The notes under the pieces: model-generated
Databases searched by the model: none
What the model saw: the letters and a program-made list of their open reading frames with translations, nothing else
Told to the model about the DNA's origin: nothing
Shown: one piece after another, positions 1 through 10,326 of the stretch
How positions within the stretch are numbered: the first letter of the stretch is position 1
Layout of the letters: each line of letters starts with the position of its first letter
Program-made: the position numbers and the translations under genes
Source of the DNA: Altica lythri
Taxonomy: Eukaryota > Arthropoda > Insecta > Coleoptera > Chrysomelidae
NCBI GenBank assembly: GCA_964028335.1
Contig: OZ034804.1
Coordinates: 67,195,205 to 67,259,204, forward strand
DNA: 64,000 nt
Direction of reading: 5' to 3'

Positions 1-282
1 GAAGAAAAATCCAACAAAGGTAATCCGTTTTTAAAAAGTGTCAAAGAAAATGGTCGCTGCTTTGTCAAAATATGGTCATGTGGTAACAATTGCTTTAGAA
101 AATTGAAGAACGGTTACTTCGGATTGGTATATAAGGTTTGTTTACCAGAAGTAGAATTCCAACCGGGGTTGTCAACGCTTGGCTTGGCTGGCTTCAGTTT
201 GTTCACAAATTTATTGCCTATCGAGGTTTTTGGTGAGAGACAGTTAAAATTTCTACTAGAATGTCACATCATTAGGCTATGA
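1..282 (+). other. Open frame at the left edge, unrecognised
   Basis: A reading frame is open from base 1 to a TGA at 280-282, 93 codons without an internal start that looks natural. That is long for DNA this AT-rich, and the base composition is higher in G+C than the sequence after it. It contains a cluster of Cys and Trp residues (CGNNCF). I do not recognise a family. It lies on the strand opposite the CAP gene and could be the tail of an exon or a transposon fragment cut by the window edge, or chance. Confidence 0.2.
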
Positions 283-607
283 TGTCCATAGTATAATTTG
301 CTCCTGAAAAGAACAGTTGAATACTAGTTTTGTTAGAATTGTTAAATTTTATTTTAAAAAAATAAATTTATTTTATAGCTTTTTTTAAAAAAGTGAGTTT
401 AAAATTAATCTTAAAACTTTCGAAAAGCACGCACAAAAGTTACAAAAGCTTTATATCTAGAATCTCTTTGTAACATTTGTACAAATAGTCTCGTATCCGT
501 CGGTTAAGATGGACGAAACCAGCCTTGCCGACCCTGGTTTAAATCCTCATACACAGACAAACAGACAGACAGACAGACAAGATAAGGTAGAAGGAGGATA
601 ATTATAA
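283..607. repeat. AT-rich spacer with a short (CAGA)n run
   Basis: No coding sequence is seen. A short (CAGA)n microsatellite lies at about 554-581. The spacer falls in intron 4 or downstream of exon 4 of the minus-strand CAP gene. Confidence 0.6.
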
Positions 608-870
608 ATTTAAGGACTGGTATTAGATTTGAGGACCCTGTTGTAGGACTTATGTCCTTTTCAGGGAGTGGATAGTAGTGTTTGAATGGTGTTAGTATCG
701 GTCGTCAGCCTCGCTCCCACAAACTTCTTCATTTGTAGCAGGTTGGATAGTTTCATCTGCATCTTCTTGCCATTGATGGAGCTTGAACGTACCTAAACAG
801 TCTTTTCCCTTTGGTGTGAGTGTGAGTGTTGTGTGAAGGTTTAAGCCACGTGGTGCAATATGTGGTTGGG
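608..870 (-). repeat. Dispersed repeat, copy A (matches 42085-42350)
   Basis: The reverse complement of this stretch matches 42085-42350 closely. Shared blocks include CCAACCTGCT.CAAATG, GACGACCGATACTAACACC and GGACATAAGTCCTACAACAG. Read on the minus strand, a frame of about 93 codons is open here (692-973). Two diverged copies in opposite orientation mark a mobile element. No known protein domain is recognised, so the class is open. Confidence 0.65.
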
Positions 871-1012
871 AAATTAACGCTGTGGCGTTTTTCCTCCGTC
901 GTGGAGCCCTTCGTTTTGACAAGGACGAAAGGAACCACAGAAACCTTAGCCAAGGGCCCATTTCCTTATACACATGATACTTTTACACTTTAAATAAAAT
1001 TGGATTGGGCGG

Positions 1013-1165
1013 GGCCAAAGGTAATTTGGTGACATCTCAAGTAAAGATAATTTGTTGACCTAAAGGTAATTTGGTGACATAAAGTTAATTTGATGACATC
1101 ATCTGTACAAGTGACAGGTAAAGGTAATTTGGTGACATCACCTATACATGCGACAGGTAACTTCT
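1013..1165. repeat. Short imperfect tandem repeat (AAAGGTAATTTGGTGACAT)
   Basis: About five imperfect copies of AAAGGTAATTTGGTGACAT occur, separated by short variable spacers such as CATGCGACAGGT. It looks like a decayed minisatellite in a CAP-gene intron. Confidence 0.65.
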
Positions 1166-1350
1166 TAGGACAGGTGAAAGAACTCGATGGCATCTTAGCA
1201 ATTGGTCAGTTGTTCTACTACTTACTACACAATTAAAAGCAAAATTCATTAATCTTGCATGACCTATGTACATACTTTTATTTTTTTAAACTTCAACTGT
1301 GTTATACTTTGATTGCTACTGAGCTCTTAAATATAGTTATAAAAACTTAC

Positions 1351-4300
1351 CCAGCTTGTCTGTATTTGGGTACATCTTTTGGATTGTAATTTTTTGCTTC
1401 TGAGCCCCAATTTCTAATCATTTTTTCTATTGTCGAAGTAATGTTAAGTGTGCTAGCTGTAGTGCTTAATATGGCCAAATTTTGACCTACATACGAATAT
1501 TTGTCTAAAACGAAATCGGTATAATTAATTGTTCAAAAATTATTATATTAGAACAATGTAAGAAAAATCTGATCTAAAATATTGTCAATAGAAAACGACA
1601 AATTTGGTAACAGAGAAGGCTAAATAATTGATGAAAATACTAAGGCAATAAGATTTATCTGCTATTTTCTATCGTTTAGTGTAACAAAAGTTGTGGTTTT
1701 GTTTTACCCAAAGGAGTAATTCGGAATTAAACCCGAACTTTTATGGGTTTCTACTAAATATTATGTCTTTATTCTTATATGATATGGATATTTCCTCAGA
1801 GACGTTCCTTTCGGCAACTTTCTGAGAGAGTGAGTCGCCCTTAAGGACATCGGTTGCAAGTTTTTGTTTTGAGGTGTTTTTGAGATATTGTCAATGATTT
1901 GTTTTTTACTTATTTCCGTGTTTTTAGGCAATGAAAAACTGCTTCAATAAACTGAAAAATATGACTCTTTTTAACTTTTAGCGAGTAGTAACAATTATAT
2001 AAGATACATATATAAACAAACGAAGCTTTTTTTGACAGTCTTATATATAACATAATGAAAAAAAATTAATACAAACGTATCTAGTGCCATGCTATCATTA
2101 TATTCCAGATATAAAACCTAGATTTGTGTCCGGTTAGAATTCCTAACTCTGGGAGACAGGATGCTGCGACATAGATATAAATATTGATCAGTCTATACAA
2201 GGGCAAAACTATACTGTACTGATGAGCTCTAACAAGAGCGAAATACGTGTCTACGTCTAAGGACACTTAACTATAATTTAATATCAAGAATGAACCAATT
2301 TAAAAAAATCAAAAAATTACCCGGTATTGCAACGGTACACTCCAAATTACTGTTTTGAATAATACAAATGCACAAATCTTGTAAAGCTAGATACCAAATG
2401 TGAACTAATTGTTGTTATTGCTATAATAATACCGATCAAAATAAAAATTGTAATTTATTGATTGTGTGTTAATAGTTTCCTTTTAAATTTGTTACAAAAA
2501 GACAGTTTGTCAGCACATAAACTTTCCCCATAGTATCAAAGATTTATTTAACTTACTACATTTTCTACATTTATCATGTTCATATTTGCAGTTGTTTGTC
2601 CAACACTGAGCAACGTATGCCAGGTCTTTATCCCAAGTCTAAAACAAATGTAGCAGTAATCAAATATGCACTCTTTTGGGTTTAAAGAATGAAAATTGTA
2701 TTACAAAAATTATCAAATTTAATTGTCAAAAAAAGAGTATATATTTTTTACTGTTTAACCCGATTCTGAAGAAAATGTTTTGGTTACATACCAATTCAAT
2801 CACATTAGATGCTTGCGGTTGTCCTGAAGAGCTTTGATAAGCTCTTTTCTCCTGACCACTTGCAACATGGTTTCTAAATTTGTTATGAGTTTCTAAAATT
2901 AATTTTTGTTCTTTGGAACCAAGTTTTATAACCTTAAAACCTTTTCCACATTGAGATGATGCACCACAGTTCTAAAATATGTATTTTAAGTTGGTATCAA
3001 CATTTATTTTTTATTTATATGATACCAGTAATCACCAACTACTTTTTAATAATCCTTTTGAATTTATAGTTTATTTAATAAATATCCTGCAATCAATAAA
3101 TTACTTCAAGAATCCCGTAAAATTTAAAATGAAAACGGTATTACGCTTGCAAAAAACTGTAGTTGTAAGTTGTAATATATTATTAAGACCTAATCCAATA
3201 TTGAGGAACCAAATTTGCAGCTATTAAAGTGGTAAAATAAATACGACAAATAATAAGGATAATAAGGATATAATAAGGACTAAGTATAACAAATACAATT
3301 TAACTCCGCTCAAGGACACACTTGTAGTGTAGCAAACACTCTTTTATAGCTTTTCAAAGTTTTCGCACACGTCACTCGTTTGTCTCTGACAGTGTGGTGT
3401 GGACCTTAACATTGATAGCACGGTAAAAAACAGTTAAAATAATTGGTCATTAACTGTTTATAAATGATCAAGTGATTACAACAATTGGTCAGCTTTTGAA
3501 TTTTAAAAATTTGTACACTTGTAGTGTAGTAAACACTCTTTTATAGCTCTTCATATTTTTCGCACACGTCACTCGTTTGTCTCTGTCAGTGTGGTGTTGG
3601 CCTTAACATTGATAGCACGGTAAAAAAACAGTAGAAATAATTGGTCATCAACTGTTCATAAATAATGGTCAAGTGATTACAAAAATTGGTCAGCTTTTGA
3701 ATTTAAAAAATTCGCACACTTGTATCGTAGCAAATACTCATTTATAGCTCTTCAAATTTTTCGCACACGTCACCGTTTGTCTGTGTCAGTGTGGAGTGAG
3801 CCTTAACATTGATAACACGGTAAAAAACAGTTAAAATATTTGGTCATCAACTCTTTATAAATAGTCACGTGATTACAGCAATAAGTCAGCTTTTGAATTT
3901 TAAAAATTCGTACACTTGTAGTGTAGCAAACACTCTTTTATAGCTCTTCAAATTGTTCGTACACGTCACTCGTTTGTCTCGGACAGTGTGGTGTGGGCGT
4001 TAACATTGATAGCACGGGAAAAAACAGTTGAAATAATTGGTCATCAACTGTTCATAAATAGTCAAGTGGTTACAGCAATAAGTCAGCTATCGAATTTTAA
4101 AAATTCCTACACTTGTAGTTTAGCATACACTCTTTTATAGCTTTTTAAATTTTTCGCACACGTCCCTCGTTTGTCTCTGACAGTGTGGTGTGGGCCTTAA
4201 CATTGACAGCACGGTAAAAAACAGTAGAAATAATTGGTCATCAACTGTTCATAAATAGTCAAGTGATTACAGCAATAAGTCAGCTTATGAATTTTAAAAA

Positions 4301-6956
4301 TTCATACACTTGTAGTTTAGCATACACTCTTTTATAGCTTTTTAAATTTTTCGCACACGTCACTTGTTTGTCTCTGACAGTGGGGTGTAGGCCTTAACAT
4401 TGATAACACGGAAAAAAATAGTTGAGATAATTGATCATCAACTGTTCATAAATGGCCAAGTGATTACGACAATTGGTCAGCTTTTGAATTTTAAAAATTT
4501 GTACACTTGTAGTGTAGCAAACACTTTTTTATAGCATTTCAAAGTTTTCGCACGCGTCACTCGTTTGTCTCTGACAGTGTGGTGTGGGCCTTAACATTGA
4601 TAGCACGGTAAAAAACAGTTAAAATAATTGGTCATCAACTGTTCATAAATGGTCAAGTGATTACAATTGGTCAGCTTTTGAATTTTAAAAATTCGTACAC
4701 TTGTAGTGTAGCAAATACTCTTTTATAGCTCTTTAAATTTTTCGCACACGTCCCTCGTTTGTCTCTGACAGTGTGGTGTGGGCCTTAACATTGACAGCAC
4801 GGTAAAAAACAGTAGAAATAATTGGTCATCAACTGTTCATAAATAGTCAAGTGATTACAGCAATAAGTCAGCTTATGAATTTTAAAAATTCATACACTTG
4901 TAGTTTAGCATACACTCTTTTATAGCTTTTTAAATTTTTCGCACACGTCACTTGTTTGTCTCTGACAGTGGGGTGTAGGCCTTAACATTGATAACACGGA
5001 AAAAAATAGTTGAGATAATTGATCATCAACTGTTCATAAATGGCCAAGTGATTACGACAATTGGTCAGCTTTTGAATTTTAAAAATTTGTACACTTGTAG
5101 TGTAGCAAACACTTTTTTATAGCATTTCAAAGTTTTCGCACGCGTCACTCGTTTGTCTCTGACAGTGTGGTGTGGGCCTTAACATTGATAGCACGGTAAA
5201 AAACAGTTAAAATAATTGGTCATCAACTGTTCATAAATGGTCAAGTGATTACAATTGGTCAGCTTTTGAATTTTAAAAATTCGTACACTTGTAGTGTAGC
5301 AAATACTCTTTTATAGCTCTTCAAATTTTTCGCACACGTCACTCGTTTGTCTCTGTCAGTGTGGTGTTGGCCTTAACATTGATAGCACGGTAAAAAAACA
5401 GTAGAAATAATTGGTCATCAACTGTTCATAAATAATGGTCAAGTGATTACAACAATTGGTCAGCTTTTGAATTTGTCAGCTTGAGTTCAGATTGGGTTCA
5501 GTTTGAGTTAAAAAATTCATAATTCGTTTTCTTAAAAGTTCCGGGTATTAAACCAAGCCTCACAGCACCGTACGACGGTCCTTTCAAAGTGGTTTCTAGA
5601 AGTGAAAAAGTCTTTAAAATTTTGAAAGGTAATCGCGAAATAAGTGTTATAGTTTTTAGTTCAGTTTTTAGTTATTTTTTAATCATAATTTTCATTGATT
5701 TATATATCAATTTAATTTTTTTAAGGAGGGAGTATTTGTGGTGCTCGTGCCTCTTTCGAGCACACAAAGTTTCTTTATTTAAAGATTTTTAGTTATATGC
5801 AATCGTTGGCGATCATTTGGTCTCTTCTTTTCTTTTTCAGTGATTTAATAATCACTGATTAAGATTCATTTTCTTTTTGAAAAGTTTTATGAGATTATTC
5901 GTATGGATAGCAAAATAATCTCAACCTGTATAGAAAATATGGAAGATCACCGTTGCCAAGACAGTGGATCGTGGTTGATATAAAAGAAGGCGAAACAAGT
6001 TTTTTGATAGATGATTATTTTTGATATTTCAACAAAAGTCAGATGTATTTATTTTTGCTGCAGTAATACAAGTTATTATATTTTCACTTTTATTTTTATT
6101 TTAATTTTGGTGTAATGACCATTGCACTAAAGATAGCACGGTAAAAATACAGTAGAAATCATTGGTCATCAACAGTTCATAAATAGTGAAGTGATTACAG
6201 CAACAAGTCAGCTTTTGAGTTTTAAAAATTCGTACACTTGTAGTGTAGCAAACACTCTTTTATAGCTTTTCAAATTGTTCGTACACGTCACTCGTTTGTC
6301 TCGGACAGTATGGTGTGGGCGTTAACATTGATAGCACGGGAAAAAATAGTTAAAATATTTGGTCATCAACTGTTCATAAATGGTCAAGCGATTACAACAA
6401 TTATTGGTCAGCTTTTGAATTTTAAAAATTCGTACACTTGTAGTTTAGCAAACACTCTTTTATAGCTCTTCAAATTTTTCGTACCTACACGTCACTCGTT
6501 TGTCTCTGATAGTGTGGTGTGGGCCTTAACATTGATAGCACGGGAAAAAACAGTTAAAATAATTGGTCACACCAACTGTTCATAAATAGTCAAATGATTA
6601 TAACAATTGGACAGCTTTTGAATTTAAAAAATTTTAAGTGTTAATTTTCAAGGCTAGTCATAAAACTTTTAGCACCACAAATTTGAAATGTAAGTCTCTG
6701 CGACAAAGAACTTTATTCAAAACAACCCAAAATTAATAAGTTTAGAATGAAAGTATTTTACAGTAGAAGTAAAAAAATTAAGTTCTTATCATGTATTTTT
6801 TAATTTGTTTTTTAAATAAATATAAATACATACGGTTGTCTTTCTAGCACATACTGTATTTAATTCACTACCACATGATAAATCACAATAATCTGTTAGA
6901 CTTCGTACAAAACCTATAAAACATATCAAAAACAGTATTGATTGTAACTTGGCCAT
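1351..6956 (-). CDS. CAP-superfamily secreted protein (antigen 5-like), partial gene, four exons
   Basis: Four exons were read by eye on the minus strand: 6834-6956 (start ATG 6956-6954), 2792-2971, 2557-2638 and 1351-1486. All junctions have GT and AG, and the phases agree (0, 0, 1, then 2 at the end), giving about 173 residues. Exon 1 encodes a hydrophobic signal peptide and then the antigen-5 N-terminal motif DYCDLSC. Exon 2 carries NCGASSQCG and ILETHNKFRNHVASGQ, the start of the CAP domain. Exon 3 has TWDKDLAYVAQCW and exon 4 QNLA and MIRNWGSEAKNYNP. These are family-typical positions. The next expected segment (HYTQ and the C-terminal Cys pairs) was not found in 1-1350, so the 3' exons lie outside the window or are lost. 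The product should be a secreted extracellular protein. The family includes venom allergens, but nothing here shows venom expression. Intron 1 is 3.9 kb and filled by satellite. Confidence 0.88.
3321..5474. repeat. Satellite array, ~197-bp monomer, 11 units
   Basis: The word CTTGTAGTGTAGC or a variant recurs at 3321, 3518, 3719, 3915, 4112, 4309, 4506, 4700, 4897, 5094 and 5288, spacings of 194-201 bp. Each monomer also carries CACACGTCACTCGTTTGTCTC, CTTAACATTGATAGCACGG and TTGGTCATCAACTGTTCATA. Units are head-to-tail. A block of three monomers (about 588 bp: 197+197+194) around 4112-4700 is repeated almost base for base from 4700 to 5288, a higher-order repeat. The array sits inside intron 1 of the CAP gene. 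Confidence 0.93.
5475..6131 (+). mobile_element. Ty3/gypsy retrotransposon 3' remnant inside the satellite
   Basis: The satellite stops mid-monomer at 5474 and resumes at 6132. Inside, the frame at about 5530-5660 encodes PGIKPSLTAPYDGPFKVVSR, the typical end of Ty3/gypsy Pol downstream of the integrase core. A polypurine tract (AAGGAGGGAG, 5723-5732) is followed at 5737 by TGTGGTGCTCG, the expected start of the 3' LTR. The LTR may end near 6070 (..AATACA), but I cannot fix this without a second LTR. The 5' part of the element is missing. Confidence 0.72.
6132..6632. repeat. Satellite array, continuation after the retroelement
   Basis: The same ~197-bp monomer resumes at GATAGCACGG, with CTTGTAG words at 6237 and 6437. 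About two and a half units are present. The last monomer fades at about 6632 near the first exon of the CAP gene. Confidence 0.9.
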
Positions 6957-7359
6957 AGCAAATTTTGCATTAAAAATAAAATCAATTTTAAGAACTTTAT
7001 TTAAAACAAAGATAAGCGAATTAGGAAAAATGAGGATTATTAGTTTTAAATTATTTAAAAGGAAAGGGGGTATTTGTCACGTTTACGTGTTCTGTTCTGA
7101 ATCAGAAAAATGATAATTTTGAATTGTTTAAAAATAGTTTAGATAAAGTTACCTATTTAAATTATACAAAAATGACTAAATCAATAAAAATTCTATATTT
7201 ATTTAATTACCAGCCGACCCGTCGAACCTTGTACCGCCTAAAACTTATATTTTTTCTTGCTTCCCATTTTTCAAATTTTTACGATTGTGCCTCTTTATTT
7301 ATTGCTTTTATTTTTGTTGTCATTTCCATCTTATTTTCTTGTTAGCTTTCATCTGGGCC
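6957..7359. other. Upstream region of the CAP gene, AT-rich
   Basis: No gene is recognised. The CAP promoter would be expected just right of 6956, but I see no convincing TATA box and initiator pair that stands out from the AT-rich background. Confidence 0.4.
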
Positions 7360-7439
7360 AGGTTATAAAAGCAGAAAAAGACAACCAAACAGCAGACTTC
7401 AGTCGTCGAGTCATAATCGGATGGGCAGCTTTTGGTAAA
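7360..7439 (+). pseudogene. RTE-like LINE reverse-transcriptase fragment, left part
   Basis: A short frame encodes SRRVIIGWAAFGK, the motif that follows the polymerase domain in RTE-like non-LTR elements (usually RRI..AWAAFGKL). The frame is cut at 7439 by a Helitron and resumes at 8273 with the next expected residues. Confidence 0.65.
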
Positions 7440-8272
7440 TCTATATAAAAATGAATGTTTGTCTGTATGTACTCAATGAACTCAAAAACTACTAGACCGA
7501 TTATTATGAAAATTGGTATGTATATGTATTTTTCCACGGAGAAGGTTTGTATGATATGCTCTTGATGCCACTCGCCACCAGGTGGCGCTGCAGACTAGCA
7601 ACTTCTGTCCCGTTTAACCGATTGTCTTAAAAATTGGTATGTATATGTATTTTTCCACGGAAAAGGTTTGTATGATATGCTCACTGATGCCACTCGCCAC
7701 CAGGTGGCGCTGCAGACTAACAACATCTGTCCCGTTCAACCGATTGTCATGAAAATTTGTATGTATATGTATTTTTCCACGGAAAAGGTTTATATGATAT
7801 GCTCATTGATGCCACTCGCCACCAGGTGGCGCTGCAGAGTAGCAACTTCTGTCCAGTTCAACCGATTGTCATGAAAATTGGTATGTATATGTATTTTTCC
7901 ACGGAGAAGGTTTGTATGATATGCTCATTGATGCCACTCGCCACCAGGTGGCGCTGCAGACTAGCAACTTCTGTCCCGTTCAACCTATTGTCAGGAAAAT
8001 CAGTATGATGATGTATTTTTAACGGGTAAGATGAATATGATATTCGTATTAATGGAAGTTACCACCAGATGGCGCTTCCATGTATCAAATTCAATACTGA
8101 TTAATAGATATCTACACGAATTCGTATAAATATAAGTTCGAAAAATATATTTTTGGTGCGATAAGTAAAACAAAACTATAAACTTTCTTTCCTTCTCTAT
8201 CTCTTCTTCTCTTTTATTTTTCTTAAATTTATTTTAGTTGCTGGCGTAGCAACGTCCGCCGGGTACAGCTAG
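7440..8272 (+). mobile_element. Non-autonomous Helitron with four 122-bp internal repeats
   Basis: The element starts with TCTATATAAAAATGAATG and ends GGGTACAGCTAG, flanked by A on the left and T on the right as Helitrons are. Just before the end is a hairpin, GTTGC..GTAGCAAC, followed by about 15 bases and CTAG. Internal units starting ACCGATTGTC.TGAAAATTGG begin at 7496, 7617, 7739 and 7861 and break off at 7983 (121-122 bp each). Each unit contains the palindrome CGCCACCAGGTGGCG. No Rep-helicase is encoded. A second copy lies at 49138-49710 with two units. Confidence 0.88.
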
Positions 8273-8715
8273 TTACCATATATAATGAAGAACAAAAAAA
8301 TATGGATAAGCTAAAATCTCAAAAAGGTACCGAAGTTGTACCGAAAGACCGAAAATTCTTAAAAGACCGAAAAAGAAACAGTTGGATCAGGGACCAAACG
8401 AAAGTAATTGATGAGGTTTACTAGTTTTAAATTATTTAAAAGGAAAGCTTAGCTTAGCTCAACAAGTGGGTAAGCTAAAATGGAGTACGCTAGTCACAAC
8501 GAGAGAAGAACAGATAAAAGATGGAACACGGCATTCCAAAGTTGGCGTCCCTAAGATAAAAGAAGAGGAACGGAAAAACCTCAGATGAGATAGGGAAATG
8601 ACTTTAAGAGACATGCGGGATTGATTTGGAGAAGATCGGCACACGAGAGGAGTAGATGGAAACAATTAGAGGAGGCCTATATCCAGTCATGGTCAACTGG
8701 ATAGACAAAGGTTGA
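8273..8715 (+). pseudogene. RTE-like LINE fragment, right part
   Basis: Broken frames give recognisable C-terminal pieces in order: LPYIMKNKK just after the Helitron, KRNSWIRDQTKVID near 8377-8415, KLKW near 8470, then RWKQLEEAYIQSWS near 8652-8695. Stops and frameshifts separate them. It is an old, dead LINE 3' end. The order matches the known C-terminus of RTE-like elements. Confidence 0.68.
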
Positions 8716-10079
8716 AAAAAAATCGTTTCATAACCTGTTAGTAATGAAATATTTTTTCCTCTAAAAAGGGGTGGGATCCAATACCCAATAAAAAAGCAAC
8801 CCCCGGTATAGGGTCAAACTTGAAGTAAAGGGTAAATAGATGAAAATTGGTGCTGCTTGGAAAAATTATAAAGTAAAACACCCAGTGACTGGCCTAATTT
8901 ATGAAAAATTTCATAAATTCCTTTACAGTTACTGTTTAATATTCAGCTTTATATTTTCTTAATTCTTTTTTTTTTCTTTTAAAATTTCCAATTTGTATGA
9001 AATATTAAAGTTGCAATTTGTATTTACAAGAGTCAACACAAACAGATGAGAAAGGAAGTTTATATTTTATGTTTAAGTTTGTTGTTGAAAGTAAATATTT
9101 TTTTAACAGTTGTATTTACAATAAAATAATTACACAAATATTTGATTTTAAATATAAAAGAAAAAATAATGATAAATGAAATGTTTGGTAGGTATTTTAA
9201 TAAAGAATGTAGCATTTTTAAAAACCAGTTAATTAATTTCTCTTTAATTATTTATTTTCGAAATATAAGCTGACCCTGGTGTTTCATAATTTAATAAATC
9301 AGCGTTAAAGACAATACTTAGAATCTTAGCTACGAGAATTTTCTCAAAGGATTTACTTAGTGTCTAACCAATAATATCCCTGTTTTTTTAATCACGTGAT
9401 TTCTTATGAATCCATTTAAACCACTGCCGATAGTATTGGCGGTACTTCGGGTTTCAAGGCTTTTTTTTATATAACTTACAAAGTGTTTCTAGTATGATTG
9501 GAGATTAGTCAGATTATCGTATTTCGTTACCGTCTACCTATGAATATATTCTTAAACTACCTGTTAATCGAGACTAGAGAGTAGTCTAAATTTAACATTA
9601 TTACCGTTTTACCGAGAAAATGAAGTGATTACTGATTTGTACCTTATCTTTGAAGCACTTAAAAAGCCAGAGTAAAAGTAAGTACCATTTATTTCTTTGA
9701 ATAATTAAATTTTAATTGTATTCATCATACCGAACTACCTACAGTGATTTAATTAATGTGCATGTATCTACCTTTTATTTTCTTTATCTCGGTGTATTTC
9801 TTATCTGTATGTTTATTATCCATATCTTGATATGTAAGTACTTATTTAACTCGAGTTAATAACGAAGCAAAAGGTGAATTTCACTAAATTTCTATGTTTT
9901 CTAAATTCTTACTATGTTTCAGTTCACTTTTAGCTTAAAGAGAGTACACATAGGTTACAATATTATATCTGAGCTGTTATCTTTATTGTGTAAAATGAGT
10001 GTCACTTAATGTGATTATTTATGTATTTTTTTTTGTATTTAGGTATCTGATTTTTTATTTTGTTTAATGCACTGAAGGC
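8716..10079. other. AT-rich stretch, no feature recognised
   Basis: No long frame, splice-linked exons, terminal repeats or tandem repeats were found over 1.36 kb. Confidence 0.5.
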
Positions 10080-10280
10080 TTATTCAGAGGATGAGGATAT
10101 AAGAGATAACAGAGATGAATAGGAAGGAGCACCTACTTATCAGGAATTCATGGAGGTATTAAAACAACTAAAAGTAAACAAAACGCGAGGGCCAGAGGAG
10201 CTCACGAAGCGAATGCACAAGTTAATGGTTACAATAATTTGGAAGGAGGAAAGCATGCCCATCGAATGAAAAAAACGGAC
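10080..10280 (+). pseudogene. RTE-like LINE, reverse-transcriptase N-terminal fragment
   Basis: The plus strand encodes PTYQEFMEVLKQLKVNKTRG followed by a MHKLM..IWKEESMP motif, the usual lead-in to the reverse-transcriptase domain (..LKNNKAPG...). The W of the usual DWKKG motif is a stop. The sequence is broken at about 10280 by an oppositely oriented LINE and resumes at 12193. Confidence 0.72.
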
Positions 10281-10326
10281 ACATTTTTTTTTTATGGTCA
10301 AGCACAAGCACTGCAGGAAAAATCCT

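Noticed and set aside
3321..6632. Regular repeats that could be read as a CRISPR-like array
   Set aside because: Units are ~197 bp and repeat over their full length without unique spacers. This is satellite DNA.
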